DNA from: Methanofollis sp. W23 | GTDB taxonomy: Archaea; Halobacteriota; Methanomicrobia; Methanomicrobiales; Methanofollaceae | DNA length: 64,000 bases | Reading direction: 5' to 3' | Assembly (NCBI RefSeq): GCF_017875325.1 | Contig: NZ_JAGGMN010000001.1 | Location: 1,420,140-1,484,139, forward strand | Part shown: piece by piece, positions 31,355 to 40,254 of the stretch | Position numbering within the stretch: the first letter of the stretch is position 1 | Layout of the letters: each line of letters begins with the position of its first letter | Notes under the pieces: model-generated | What the model saw: the letters and a program-made list of their open reading frames with translations, nothing else | What the model was told of the DNA's origin: nothing | Database searches by the model: none | Made by a program: the position numbers and the translations under genes

Positions 31355-31717
31355 ATGTCCAAAGAGCCAGTGTTCAAGTGGAAGCAGTGTCTGGTCATCA
31401 GGACTGACATCAAGATGAGCTGCGGGAAGAAGTGTGCGCAGGTCGCCCATGCAGCGATCATGGCCTACGAACACGCCGGGAAAGAGGCAAAGAAGGCATG
31501 GCTCTCCGAAGGGCAGAAGAAGGTCGTGCTCAAGGTCTCAGGCGAGCGCCCCCTCTATGACCTGAAGGCCGCCGCCGAACTTGCCGGGATCTCGACCTCG
31601 CTCATCCAGGACGCCGGGATGACCGAGATCCCGCCGGGCACCATCACCGCCCTGGGGCTTGGCCCGGCCAAGAGCGAAGACCTCGACCAGATCACCAGAG
31701 ACCTCAAACTCCTATGA
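31355..31717 (+). CDS. pth2: Peptidyl-tRNA hydrolase, archaeal/eukaryotic type
   Basis: The 120-residue Pth2-family enzyme releases peptides from peptidyl-tRNA that has dropped off the ribosome. Family motifs are KQCLVIRTDIKMSCGKKCAQVAHA (positions 10-33), QKKVVLKVSG, and the C-terminal IQDAGMTEIPPGTITALGLGP. Its stop overlaps the truD start by 4 bases (ATGA), so the two RNA-related genes are co-translated. Confidence 0.96.
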   Translation: MSKEPVFKWKQCLVIRTDIKMSCGKKCAQVAHAAIMAYEHAGKEAKKAWLSEGQKKVVLKVSGERPLYDLKAAAELAGISTSLIQDAGMTEIPPGTITALGLGPAKSEDLDQITRDLKLL

Positions 31718-32985
31718 TGCAGACTCCCTACCCCCTGGAGGCAGACCTCGGGATGGCGTGGTACGTCACCGACGCCCCTGGCATCGGTGGGGTGCTGCGC
31801 GCCACCCCTGAAGACTTCCTGGTCGAAGAGATCCCGCTTGCCGAACCCGCAGGCGAGGGGCCGTACCTCATCTGCAGACTCACCACGCGGAACTGGGAGC
31901 ACCAGCATGCCATGAAGTCCATCGCCTCAGCGATGGGGATCTCCCACCGGCGGATCGCCTGGGCCGGGACCAAGGACAAGAACGCCGTCACCACCCAGTA
32001 CATCTCCATCTACAATGCAGACGAAGAGATGGTCGAGGGCGTGCACCTCAAGGAGATCGAACTCGAACCGATCGGCCGGAACCAGCACCCGCTCGCTCTA
32101 GGCCAACTTGCGGGGAACCGCTTCTCGATCATGGTAAGGGGGTGCACAGGCCCGGCGCTCCAGGAGACCGTCGAGGCCTGCACCACCGCGGCCGCCGCCG
32201 GGCTCCCAAACTACTTCGGGCTCCAGCGTTTCGGGGTAATCAGGCCGGTCACTCACCTGGTGGGCCGCGAGATCCTGCGCGGCGACTACCAGGCGGCGGT
32301 CGAGACCTATGTCGGCCTCGCCTTCCCTGACGAGACGCCAGAGGTGCAGGAGATCAGGCAGACCTTCCTTGAGACCCACGAACCTGGCCCGGCGATCGCC
32401 GCCCTCCCCCGCCACCTCGGATTTGAACGCTCCATACTCTCAGGGCTTGCCGAAACACCCGGGGACTATGCCGCGGCCCTCAAGAACCTCCCGCCAAAAC
32501 TCCTCTCCATGTTCGTCTCGGCCTACCAGTCCTGGCTCTTCAACCGGGTGCTCTCGATGCGTCTTGCCGACGGTGCACCCCTCGACGAACCCCTCCCTGG
32601 CGAGAGGCTCATCTTTGCAAACGGGCGCGAGGACACCGTGACCGAGAAGAACACACGGGTCGTCTCGGTCCATATGAAAAGGGGGCGCTGCGCGGTCGCG
32701 CTTTTCATGCCTGGTGCTGAGCCGCGTGCGTCGCTCGGGAAAGACGACGACCGGATGGCCGCCCTCCTTGAAGAGGACGGGATCACCACGGAAGACTTTG
32801 CACGGGCGGCGAAGTTTGTCGGACTCCGATATAATGGAACCCTCAGGCCCATCGCTGTCAGGACCGAAGTAAAGGCCGAGGTCGTCGGCCAGGATGTCAA
32901 CCTTGATTTCTCCCTCCCCCCAGGCCACTATGCCACCACTGTCTGCCGGGAGTTCATGAAGGCCGACCCGCACGCGATGATTTAG
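31714..32985 (+). CDS. truD: tRNA pseudouridine synthase TruD
   Basis: The 423-residue enzyme isomerises U13 of tRNAs. The catalytic aspartate is Asp88 in GTKDKNAVTTQYIS. Other family segments are DFLVEEIP (N-terminal), HPLALGQLAGNRF, GLPNYFGLQRFG, the inserted TRUD domain, and YQSWLFNRVLS. The start ATGATG overlaps pth2. The length is typical for archaeal TruD. Confidence 0.95.
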   Translation: MMQTPYPLEADLGMAWYVTDAPGIGGVLRATPEDFLVEEIPLAEPAGEGPYLICRLTTRNWEHQHAMKSIASAMGISHRRIAWAGTKDKNAVTTQYISIYNADEEMVEGVHLKEIELEPIGRNQHPLALGQLAGNRFSIMVRGCTGPALQETVEACTTAAAAGLPNYFGLQRFGVIRPVTHLVGREILRGDYQAAVETYVGLAFPDETPEVQEIRQTFLETHEPGPAIAALPRHLGFERSILSGLAETPGDYAAALKNLPPKLLSMFVSAYQSWLFNRVLSMRLADGAPLDEPLPGERLIFANGREDTVTEKNTRVVSVHMKRGRCAVALFMPGAEPRASLGKDDDRMAALLEEDGITTEDFARAAKFVGLRYNGTLRPIAVRTEVKAEVVGQDVNLDFSLPPGHYATTVCREFMKADPHAMI

Positions 32986-33574
32986 GGCCTCAAGAGCCTG
33001 CATCTCTTTTTTGCAGGGTCTGTAAAATCACTCGTGAAGCAACAAGGGCATGCCTCATGCATATGGGATGAACATCTCTCGTCGCGTGCTTTCTATCTCT
33101 TTTCAAGACGATCGAATTGATGGAGGCTCTGATCAATGGCCGCCCCCGTCTATCCTTATCGAGAAGAGTGTGAGCGTCATTGAGTTCAGGAAATCTTCGA
33201 GTCCGCGAGCACTACCCCCAGGCGCGAGAGGAGGATGAAGATTCGATGATTGAGGGCGTGCCGCCCCCGAACCCCTCCACGTCACGATAGGTCGAAGACG
33301 GCAGCACCCTCATCTGTTCTGCCTTCCCGACCCCCCCATCGCGGTCCCGGGGGTCTGGGGGCAGAGCCTCCAGCCAAAGGGGCAGGAAGGCATGAATGAA
33401 TGCATGGATCCGCGACGAAAAAGGGAGGACTTCCTCACCATATCGACTGCTCTCTTCCGGGAGGGGGAGGGGTGGAGAGTTTTGGGATGACCTCTAAGAA
33501 TTGGTGAAGATTCTGCAAGGCCGCGTACCGCACCACCCAGACAATAGTCTCAGGTCCTGAGTGAAGGCCGGGTA
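32986..33574. repeat. Repeat-derived spacer
   Basis: A GGTCTGTAAAATCA end with GGGCATGCCTCATGC hairpin occurs at 33014-33065. GC hairpins lie near 33220-33235 and 33350-33375, with CACGATAGGTCGAAGACGGCAGCACC near 33285-33310 as in the MITE-like core. A TTTTGGGATGACCTC block occurs at 33480-33494. No gene is supported. Confidence 0.45.
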
Positions 33575-34375
33575 TCAGGTGTTGGCAAGGCCCCGTGCAC
33601 CCTCGATGGCGTCGAAGAGGTTCCCCTCCTCATCGGCAAGCCCGATGGAGATGGCCTCCTCCCCCCGGATCACCCTGGCGGTCTCAACGTCGGCGCGTTT
33701 CACCGGACGCTCCTCCATGACATCGGCGATGAAGGTCTCGAAACTCTCGTCCACCATCTTCTGGGCATAGGCGCGTTCGTTCTCGGTGAGAGGACGGTAC
33801 GGGGAGGTCATGTCCTTCTGCTCGCCCGACTTTACCACCTCGACCTGCCTGCCCTCCTCTTCCATCCACTTGCTCTCGTCAGGGAAGAACCAGATCACCC
33901 CGATGCTCCCGGTGAACGTATCAGGGGAGAGGTAGATCCGGTCGGTGTGCGCCGCGATGAGGTACGCTGCGGAGGCGGCCATCTCTCCCATCGAGGTGAC
34001 GACCGGCTTTTTCGCCCTCGTATATTCCAGGTCGCGGATCACCTCCTGGGCGGCGGCCGGACTCCCGCCAGGACTGTTGATCCTGAGCACCACCGCTTCC
34101 ACAAAGGGGTCGTCGGCGGCGGCGCGAAGGTCTCGTCCGACGGCTTCGCTCCCCACATACCCCCCGCCTGAGAAGTCGCCGGTGAGGATCTCGCCCTCCA
34201 CCCTGATCACGGCGACCTCATCGCCGGCGACCGTGGGCATCAGGGCCAACGAGACGATGACTCCGGCAACGATGACGACAAAAAAGATGAATATGATGGC
34301 CCCTGCTGCGACGAGCCACTTCTTCTGTCTCCGTCTCCTCTGCACCCGTTCAAGTTCTTCCCTGAGAAAATTCAT
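33575..34375 (-). CDS. sppA: Signal peptide peptidase SppA (S49 serine protease)
   Basis: The 266-residue membrane-anchored protease has a basic N-terminus and one membrane span (about 20-46), then the S49 domain facing outside. The catalytic Ser135 lies in GEMAASAAYLIA, and Lys187 in KSGEQKD is the likely general base. The 52-residue spacing equals that in Bacillus SppA (147/199). An RINSPGGSP motif (about 98-106) forms the oxyanion region. It degrades cleaved signal peptides or membrane-associated peptides. Its start overlaps the stop of the upstream reductase gene by 4 bases, so the two share a transcript. Confidence 0.93.
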   Translation of the reverse strand: MNFLREELERVQRRRRQKKWLVAAGAIIFIFFVVIVAGVIVSLALMPTVAGDEVAVIRVEGEILTGDFSGGGYVGSEAVGRDLRAAADDPFVEAVVLRINSPGGSPAAAQEVIRDLEYTRAKKPVVTSMGEMAASAAYLIAAHTDRIYLSPDTFTGSIGVIWFFPDESKWMEEEGRQVEVVKSGEQKDMTSPYRPLTENERAYAQKMVDESFETFIADVMEERPVKRADVETARVIRGEEAISIGLADEEGNLFDAIEGARGLANT

Positions 34376-35061
34376 TCACTGTTCCTGTACCGGACTGTAT
34401 ATTCAGTCACCAGGTTGGTCCCGCACATATAATACTTCTGGAGACCGAGACAGATCATCTCGTCCTCAGACTCGATATGCATCCCGCCGACCAGGGAAGG
34501 GGTGTCCTCGCCGCCCACGATGAAGGGGAGGTGGATAAGCCTGATCTCGTCGACAAGGCCGTGCCTGAGCATATGCCAGTTCAGGGTCGGCCCGCCCTCG
34601 ATCATCATCTTCTCGACGCCGTAGTCCTCGCGGAGCACCTGCATGAGCGCGGGCAGGTCGACGTGCTCGCTCCCGCAGACGACGACATCGACACCCTTCG
34701 CCCGGATCGCGGCGACCCGCTCCTCGGGCGCCGCCTCGGAGACGGCGACCAGGGTGGGCGCATCACTGTTGAGCACATTGGCATCCAGGGATATGGCAGC
34801 CATGCCTGAGGGGATGACCCTGAGTGGACTCTTCCCCTCGACAAGGCGGACAGTCAGATAGGAGTTATCGATCGCGATGGTCCTTGACCCTACCATGATG
34901 GCGTCGCAGTCGGCGCGGGTCTGGTGGAGGAGCACCTCGGTCTCTGGGGCCATATGCTGCATGAGGATCTTGCTGGACGCCCCCCTCTTCAGGGTGAGTT
35001 TCCCGTCCACGGTGATCTCAGACATCATCAGCACATGTGGTCGCGTCGGTATCGCTGTCAT
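34372..35061 (-). CDS. 2,5-Diamino-6-ribosylaminopyrimidinone 5'-phosphate reductase (RibD C-terminal family)
   Basis: The 229-residue protein matches the archaeal reductase that converts the GTP-derived pyrimidine to the ribitylamino compound in riboflavin and F420/deazaflavin synthesis. It has a dihydrofolate-reductase-like fold: MMSEITVDGKLTLKRG near the start, CDAIMVGSRTIAIDN (50-65), a GVDVVVCGSEHVDL strand, MMIEGGPTLNWHML (about 155-168) and FIVGGEDTPSLVGG. The start at 35061 matches the family onset; the longer frame crosses the promoter. A few divergent RibD-like reductases act on other substrates, so the call is not absolute. Confidence 0.82.
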   Translation of the reverse strand: MTAIPTRPHVLMMSEITVDGKLTLKRGASSKILMQHMAPETEVLLHQTRADCDAIMVGSRTIAIDNSYLTVRLVEGKSPLRVIPSGMAAISLDANVLNSDAPTLVAVSEAAPEERVAAIRAKGVDVVVCGSEHVDLPALMQVLREDYGVEKMMIEGGPTLNWHMLRHGLVDEIRLIHLPFIVGGEDTPSLVGGMHIESEDEMICLGLQKYYMCGTNLVTEYTVRYRNSE

Positions 35062-35160
35062 CTCTGTCTCTATATTACGTCTGAGATTTAAAAGAGGGTC
35101 GGGTCTGTGACGCCGACACCGAAGCAACCCTTATGCCTTTGAGCGGCCCTTACTATTGAT

Positions 35161-35793
35161 ATGAATATTACGGCGCTGAGGCCGCGTCTCATCTCCAAAC
35201 TCGAACCTATCGCCGACATTTTTATCAAGGCCGGCATCAGCCCCAACCAGATCTCCTATCTCTCCCTGTTGTTCGGGGTCTTCTGCATGATCGCCTATGC
35301 AAAGGAATCCTTTCTGCTGGGCAGTCTTCTGTTGTTCGTCTCAGCCGTCCTCGACCTGGTGGACGGGACCGTGGCAAGGAAGAAGGGATGCCAGACCGAT
35401 TTCGGTGCAGTGATCGACTGGGTCTTCGACAAATATGTCGACGCCCTGGCCATTCTCGGCGTCGGACTCTCAGGGACAGCGATCCTCTCCAGATTCTTCC
35501 CTGTCCCGCCTGAAGCCGACTTCGCGGTCGTGGCGATCGCGATCTTTGGCTCGATGATCAACACCTTCATCAAACCGGTGGTCTATGCCGAGGTCGGGTT
35601 CTCAGACCGCGTCGGCGGGAAGATCCACGACCCCCTCGAGGGGGTCGGGTTCTTTGGCAGGCCCGAGACTCTCATCGTCCTCATCGTCGGGGCCTCGCTC
35701 GGGTATGCCTGGCTCTCGGTCCTGGTCATCGCCGTCTGCACCAATCTCTCGGCGATCCAGCGGATCATCTATCTCTCGAGAACGCTCCCGTGA
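35161..35793 (+). CDS. CDP-alcohol phosphatidyltransferase (archaetidylinositol-phosphate-synthase-like)
   Basis: The 210-residue membrane enzyme joins CDP-archaeol to a polar alcohol phosphate. The full catalytic signature is present: D65xxD68G69xxA72R73, G82xxxD86xxxD90. Several hydrophobic helices follow. Its N-terminal IADIFIKAGISPNQIS resembles the archaetidylinositol phosphate synthase group, but archaetidylserine or glycerol phosphate as acceptor cannot be excluded. It converges on artA and overlaps it by 29 bases. Confidence 0.84.
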   Translation: MNITALRPRLISKLEPIADIFIKAGISPNQISYLSLLFGVFCMIAYAKESFLLGSLLLFVSAVLDLVDGTVARKKGCQTDFGAVIDWVFDKYVDALAILGVGLSGTAILSRFFPVPPEADFAVVAIAIFGSMINTFIKPVVYAEVGFSDRVGGKIHDPLEGVGFFGRPETLIVLIVGASLGYAWLSVLVIAVCTNLSAIQRIIYLSRTLP

Positions 35794-36574
35794 GGTCGTC
35801 GCGATAGGCCCTGTACAGCCCATCGGCCATTTTGGCGAGGCCGGGGATGAGAGCGAAGAGGGCATAGGCGATGATCACGAGGGCGACAAGGGCCCCTAGT
35901 TCGCAGAGGACATTGTGGGCCCAGAAGAAACTCTCGTAGCCGTACTCACCATTGCTTGCAATCTCAGGGAAGTACGGGAACCACTGCCCGGTGTAGGCGG
36001 TGATCACAAAGACGTTCCTGAGCAGGTTGAGGATATAGATCGTCGGGACAATGAAGAGGACCGCGAGGATCTTCTGGCGCAGTTCGGTCGGGACCGCGGC
36101 GGCCACGCCGAGCATGATGGCGACGCTCTGGATCCCGGTGCACCCGAGCACGATCTCGACCCGCAACCCATTTCTGATGAACATGTTCCAGTCGTACATC
36201 GAATACTGGATGCCGACCATGTTGAGAAGCCACCCGACCTCCCCGGTAACGACCTCGATGAGCCAGTCGCCAAGGGAAGTGTAGCCGAAGGGGAGGTAGA
36301 CGAGGACAGCGACCGCCGCGGCACGGGTGAGGTACTGGACGTTCTTGTCCCCGGCACGCAGTCTCTTTGCGGTCACATACAGGAAGGGGACCGAGAGGAC
36401 CGCCATGGTGGGGTACAGGAAGTTGTTGATCGAGAGATAATAGGGTACCTCGGCAAAGAGGAAGAGCGACATCGAGAGCCAGCCTGCGATCCCTGCATAT
36501 GCACTATGTCTTCCTGGGATAAGGAAGAGAATGAAGGAGACGAAGGCGGCGGTGAGGAGGAGTGCTTCCATCAC
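35765..36574 (-). CDS. artA: Archaeosortase A
   Basis: The 269-residue membrane transpeptidase cleaves the C-terminal signal of surface proteins such as S-layer glycoproteins and helps attach a lipid anchor. About seven hydrophobic helices are visible. The conserved Cys145 is in LGCTGIQS, Arg186 in LNLLRNVFV, and His220 in SFFWAHNVL, matching the exosortase/archaeosortase pattern. The C-terminus is a basic/acidic tail. No PGF-CTERM substrate gene lies in the window. The convergent overlap with a phospholipid synthase is notable because lipid-modifying partners of ArtA are known in haloarchaea. Confidence 0.9.
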   Translation of the reverse strand: MMEALLLTAAFVSFILFLIPGRHSAYAGIAGWLSMSLFLFAEVPYYLSINNFLYPTMAVLSVPFLYVTAKRLRAGDKNVQYLTRAAAVAVLVYLPFGYTSLGDWLIEVVTGEVGWLLNMVGIQYSMYDWNMFIRNGLRVEIVLGCTGIQSVAIMLGVAAAVPTELRQKILAVLFIVPTIYILNLLRNVFVITAYTGQWFPYFPEIASNGEYGYESFFWAHNVLCELGALVALVIIAYALFALIPGLAKMADGLYRAYRDDLTGAFSRDR

Positions 36575-36700
36575 TCATTATTTGCCGGCCCATATAATTA
36601 ACCGTTCTCAAGGGGATCAAAATCTGATGTCTTCTGCTCCCTGTGCGGGATTGTCAGATATACAAGGCTTAATCAGGCATGGCTTCCCAATAAGTGATAG

Positions 36701-37015
36701 ATGTTATTCTGCCCGAAGTGCAACAACCTGATGATTTCATCGGGTGGTCAGATGAAATGCCGTAGGTGCGGGTATGTTCAGGCGATCGAGAGCGAGGAAG
36801 ATATGAAGATCACGGCCACTCGCATCGAGAAGGAGATCACCATCGTCGACGATGAGGAGAAGGCGCAGACTCTCCCGACGACCAATGTCCTGTGCCCTGA
36901 GTGTGGGAACACCCTTGCCTTCTGGTGGCTGCGCCAGCTGCGGAGTGCTGATGAGAGCGAGGTCCGTTTCTTCCGTTGCACCAAGTGTGGGCACACCTGG
37001 CGGGAATACGATTAA
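36701..37015 (+). CDS. tfs: Transcription factor S (TFS), RNA cleavage factor
   Basis: The 104-residue archaeal TFIIS/RPB9-like factor rescues stalled RNA polymerase. The N-terminal zinc ribbon is CPKCNNLM...CRRCGY (residues 4-25) and the C-terminal ribbon CPECGN...CTKCGHTW (about 65-100). The acidic catalytic pair is in RSADESEVRFFRC, so cleavage activity should be intact. It is a single gene between the artA promoter and tRNA-Leu. Confidence 0.95.
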   Translation: MLFCPKCNNLMISSGGQMKCRRCGYVQAIESEEDMKITATRIEKEITIVDDEEKAQTLPTTNVLCPECGNTLAFWWLRQLRSADESEVRFFRCTKCGHTWREYD

Positions 37016-37069
37016 ATCTCAGGAACGCACATAGGTATTGGGAACATCGTTCTCCACCCATATTTTTGG

Positions 37070-37154
37070 GCGAGGGTTGCCGAGCCAGGTCAAAGGCGCA
37101 AGGTTGAGGGCCTTGTCACGTAGGTGTTCGAGCGTTCGAATCGCTCCCCTCGCA
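37070..37154 (+). tRNA. tRNA-Leu (anticodon GAG)
   Basis: The 85-base tRNA has a long variable arm, as class II tRNAs do. The acceptor GCGAGGG pairs with CCCTCGC, discriminator A is at 37154, the anticodon loop in AAGGT-TGAGG-GCCTT reads GAG, and the T-arm is GAGCG-TTCGAAT-CGCTC. No intron or encoded CCA is seen. Confidence 0.94.
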
Positions 37155-37906
37155 CTTCTTCTGAAATTGATTCAATGTATGAAGATTGAATCTGGTTTCG
37201 TGTTTTTGTGGCTCTGTAGAATTACCATGAAAGGGGATGAGGCGAACGCCTCATGCTGAACCAATGAAAACCGACACATTGGATTCTATTTCGGATTTCA
37301 ATAGGGTTTTCATGGAAAAATGATCCTGACGATCCTCTCTTCAGGTTTGCATGAGAGTGTGAACTCGCCATATCTCGTTGAAGCCAATACGCAGAGGAGA
37401 GAAAATTCTTCTGATGGATCGGCCGCCCTGAATAGTCGAGATTTCCCTGCCATCTCGCGCCGGGGGCCTCCCCCGGACCCCCAGGACGAAGAGAGGTGGG
37501 AGCGGCGATGGAACACGATCCCCATCGGTTCTCCTCTCTCGAAAAAGAGCGATCAAGCGACGAAAAATTTTCATCCCGTATGCGTGAGCCAGAGGTTCAT
37601 GCTCGATTCAACATGAAGCGAAAGCACGCCTCAAGCATACGCGATGAAAATTTCATATCGGAGTTGGATCGATTCCTGACCCCTTGTGATCGAGGAGCGA
37701 AAAGAAGTCAAGCATCATGCCGCCTCTCGGTTATCTTCAGTCCGTGGGGGGTCCGGCGCGAGACGGCGGGGAAGATTCGACAATTGGAGGCGGCACTTCG
37801 GATCGACGTGCCTTCCCCCATCATACGCGTCGGGGGCGCTGCCCCCGGACCCCCGGGACGAAGATAGAGCCGGGAAGGCACCCCCCTCCTGATCGAGAGT
37901 TGAGGA
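37155..37906. repeat. Repeat-filled spacer
   Basis: GGCTCTGTAGAATTACC occurs at 37210 with a GAGGCGAACGCCTC hairpin just after it. The ATGGAAAAATGATCCTGACGAT module covers about 37313-37425. GC hairpins lie near 37459-37480 and 37838-37860, and a CATCCCGTATGCGTGAGCCAGAGGTTCATGC module lies at 37571-37603. No gene is supported. Confidence 0.5.
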
Positions 37907-39073
37907 TTATGCTCTTTCTTTCAATTCGCGATACCAGAGAGGTACGTCCAGTTCAAACCCCTCGTGGTCGGAGAGGATCGTCCGGATGGTCCTTTGTGAT
38001 CGTTCGATCTGTTCGGAGGTGCCGGTATGGATCGAGTACCGATATGACCAGACGATGTCAGGGACGATGCTCATTGCGGCATAGAGGGAATATTTTTTCC
38101 AGAACTCGTCTGGGACGTTTCCCCCGTTGTACCCGTCAATCTGTCCGACAGAGAAGGGGACACTGACATTTCGTGAAAAGAGCGCAGTTTTGTAAAAATC
38201 ATGAATCGGATCGCCCCAGTCGCAGCGGTTGAAATCGATCACCCCGCCAAATGTTCCTTCGTCGACGATGATGTTGGCAGGATGATAGTCGTCATGCTGA
38301 AATGAGGGTTCGACATTTTTCATAAGATCCATCCGGGATTCGACGTATGTGGTAATGGCGTCAAGGTCGACGCCCTCTAATTTTGTGGTGCACTCCTCAA
38401 GTGCCCTGAGATAATACTCGTGTTTCCGTTTTTTTGGCTCTGTAGAAACCCTCACATATCGTGGGGAGAATGTGTGTCATCCGCCTTCCCATAGCCTCCC
38501 GCCGGGGGCGCTGCCCCCGGACCCCCAGGATGAAGATTGGGGCGGGAAGGCTGAATAGAAGATCCTGAAAGACGGGATGCCGTCCTCGACCTATCGTGTG
38601 GCGGGGGGTCCGGGGGGTGCAACCCCCCGTCGAAGAGAACTATCAAGAGGATTTCTACAGAGCCGTTTTTTTGTCTCGTACCAACCAGGATACGATGCAG
38701 GCGCTTTCAAGGCATGCATTTTTTTCAGTTCTTCTCCGGCGGCGACACCGATCGCATACTGAACTTCATCAGAATAATTGGAAAGTGACTGCTTTGCATT
38801 TGTGCCTTCGATAAAGCGCACGATCATGAAACAGAGATCATTCTCTTCAGAAACTCCGAAGTAGTGTGCATCCGGGATCTTGTCAGAATAATCTCTGAGA
38901 TCCTGGAGGAGATTGAATTCAGCTTTTTTTCTCAGGATGACCACGTCATTCGCCGGTTCACTGATCCGCAGGAGACGTTTTTCATCGCCAGGAAGACCGA
39001 GAACATATTTTTGCTCACCTGAATAGCCTTCCTCGATCTCTTCCACATAGAGATATCCGGTGATCTCATGCAC
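37907..39073 (-). pseudogene. APH-family kinase gene interrupted by a MITE-like element
   Basis: The two halves of one aminoglycoside-phosphotransferase-fold protein flank the element at 38436-38664. The N-lobe half (38673-39073) starts with GTG, MHEITGYLYVEE, and runs to PGWYETK. The C-lobe half (37907-38435) has the catalytic HDDYHPANIIVDE and the metal-binding IDFNRCDWGDP motifs. Removing the element and one 8-bp repeat joins them in frame as WYETK-KRKHEYYL, giving about 309 residues. With the insert, translation runs on into element sequence and stops. The natural substrate is unknown; the fold also covers choline, homoserine and other small-molecule kinases. Confidence 0.9.
38436..38664 (+). 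mobile_element. Intact MITE-like element with perfect 8-bp target duplication
   Basis: This 229-bp copy is the reference for the family. It runs from GGCTCTGTAGAAACCCTC to GAGGATTTCTACAGAGCC and is bracketed by GTTTTTTT at 38428-38435 and 38665-38672. It contains two GC-rich hairpins (GGGGGCGCTGCCCCC and CGGGGGGTGCAACCCCCCG) and no open frame of note. End sequence and 8-bp duplication recall IS6-family transposons (inference). It interrupts a kinase-like gene in frame-compatible fashion, so it was mobile after the gene existed in this lineage. Confidence 0.95.
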
Positions 39074-39634
39074 TCTTTCTCGAATTTTTTCAAACTATCC
39101 CATAATATTCTCCATGAGTATATCCCAAAACTCTCTTGAGGTGAATTACTCTGCGAACCAAAGTACTGCCTTCAGCTCTGTAGAAATCATCTTGATGAAG
39201 TTCTGTAGAAACCCTCACCAATTCCTGGTGTGAACGTGACTCACCCACCTTCCCCATCATCTCGCCGGGAAGGCACACTCAATCGCCATGAAGAGCGTAA
39301 TGCCGTCCACCGCCTATCTTTGCGCGGGGAGACCGTGAGGTGGCACGTCCCCACAAAGAGAACTATATCGAGGATTTCTACAGAACCCAATTTTCGAGCA
39401 GCACGCACCTCACCACAGAGAACTATGGAGTTGAATTTTCCAGATACAATTTTTTTGCATTACTTGGCTCTGTAGAAATCCTCTTGGAAATGCTCTCCGC
39501 CGGGGGGGCGTGCCGTTCCCCATGCTTCATGATAGTGAAGTACGTGACGAAGAGGTGAGGATTTCGACCTCTTACGAAAGGAGAACTGGAGAGCGAGTGA
39601 TGACAGAGTCTGAGATCATTTCGGATCGATTATA
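39074..39634. repeat. Repeat-filled spacer
   Basis: A GAGTATATCCCAAAACTCTC block (39115-39135) leads to CAGCTCTGTAGAAATCATC at 39173. The element at 39199-39387 follows. GGCTCTGTAGAAATCCTC at 39466 opens another decayed copy that may end near GAGGATTTCGACCTC (39555-39570). No gene is supported. Confidence 0.5.
39199..39387 (+). mobile_element. MITE-like element, diverged
   Basis: The 189-bp copy runs from AGTTCTGTAGAAACCCTC to GAGGATTTCTACAGAACC. It has lost the first GC hairpin. The flanks CTTGATGA and CAATTTTC do not match. The left flank is itself the inner sequence of an older copy, suggesting nested insertion. Confidence 0.68.
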
Positions 39635-39907
39635 ATGACATACGCTATATCCACATCTATGCCAACACTTGAAATCGACTTTTCCGACCATGAGTTCAAC
39701 GTTATAGAGCAGTATTATGCGTCCGCCGTCGAGAGCAGGTACATGTCTCTTGAGGACTATCTCAGAAAAGCGGTGGTCACGATGGCCGTCCAGATACTCG
39801 ATGACTTCCCTTCGGCGAGAGAAGAGAACCCTGACGTAGAGTTCTCAACGTCACTCTCTGAGCGAGAATGTGATGAGTTCGGGCTTTCAAGAGAGTTCTA
39901 TACTTGA
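39635..39907 (+). CDS. Small acidic hypothetical protein (90 aa)
   Basis: I do not recognise it. The protein is acidic, with a helical core (IEQYYASAVESRYMSLEDYL, then RKAVVTMAVQIL) and no membrane span or Cys. The second Met, MPTLEIDFSD at 39659, could be the true start, as the first eight residues look unstructured. Upstream ATTATAATG is TATA-like but very close. The SLEDYLRKAV helix pair gives a faint impression of a ribbon-helix-helix regulator, without enough to claim it. It stands alone between repeat-rich spacers. Confidence 0.5.
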   Translation: MTYAISTSMPTLEIDFSDHEFNVIEQYYASAVESRYMSLEDYLRKAVVTMAVQILDDFPSAREENPDVEFSTSLSERECDEFGLSREFYT

Positions 39908-40254
39908 CTCTGGCGACATATATATTAAGGGAGGGCAAATCAACGGCTTGAAAGCTGCGATAGAGCCAGAAGAAGACACAACTTCTCTTCATATCGCGCC
40001 AGGTTTCAGGCACATTCCTGACCCCTTCCGTCCTTCCAATCCGACCAGGGGACCATTGTATCTCCTTCTCTCATACTACCCCAACAGAAGCCCGATATAT
40101 CCCTTGCGATGAACTGGATTTCACGAACCCCCCACATTCTGACCAGATCACAATCCCAAGCCGATCTGACCGATTTTAGATGGGTATATTCCTGAATCTA
40201 GGTTCAATATGACGTGATCTGACTGCGTTCACCCCCGCAAGAAAGGGAAGGGGA
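39908..40254. other. Spacer without recognised features
   Basis: The segment contains no repeat module seen elsewhere and no frame with recognisable protein. An AT-rich GACATATATATTAAGG at about 39912-39928 could be a promoter, but nothing coding follows it on the plus strand. I see nothing further. Confidence 0.4.
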
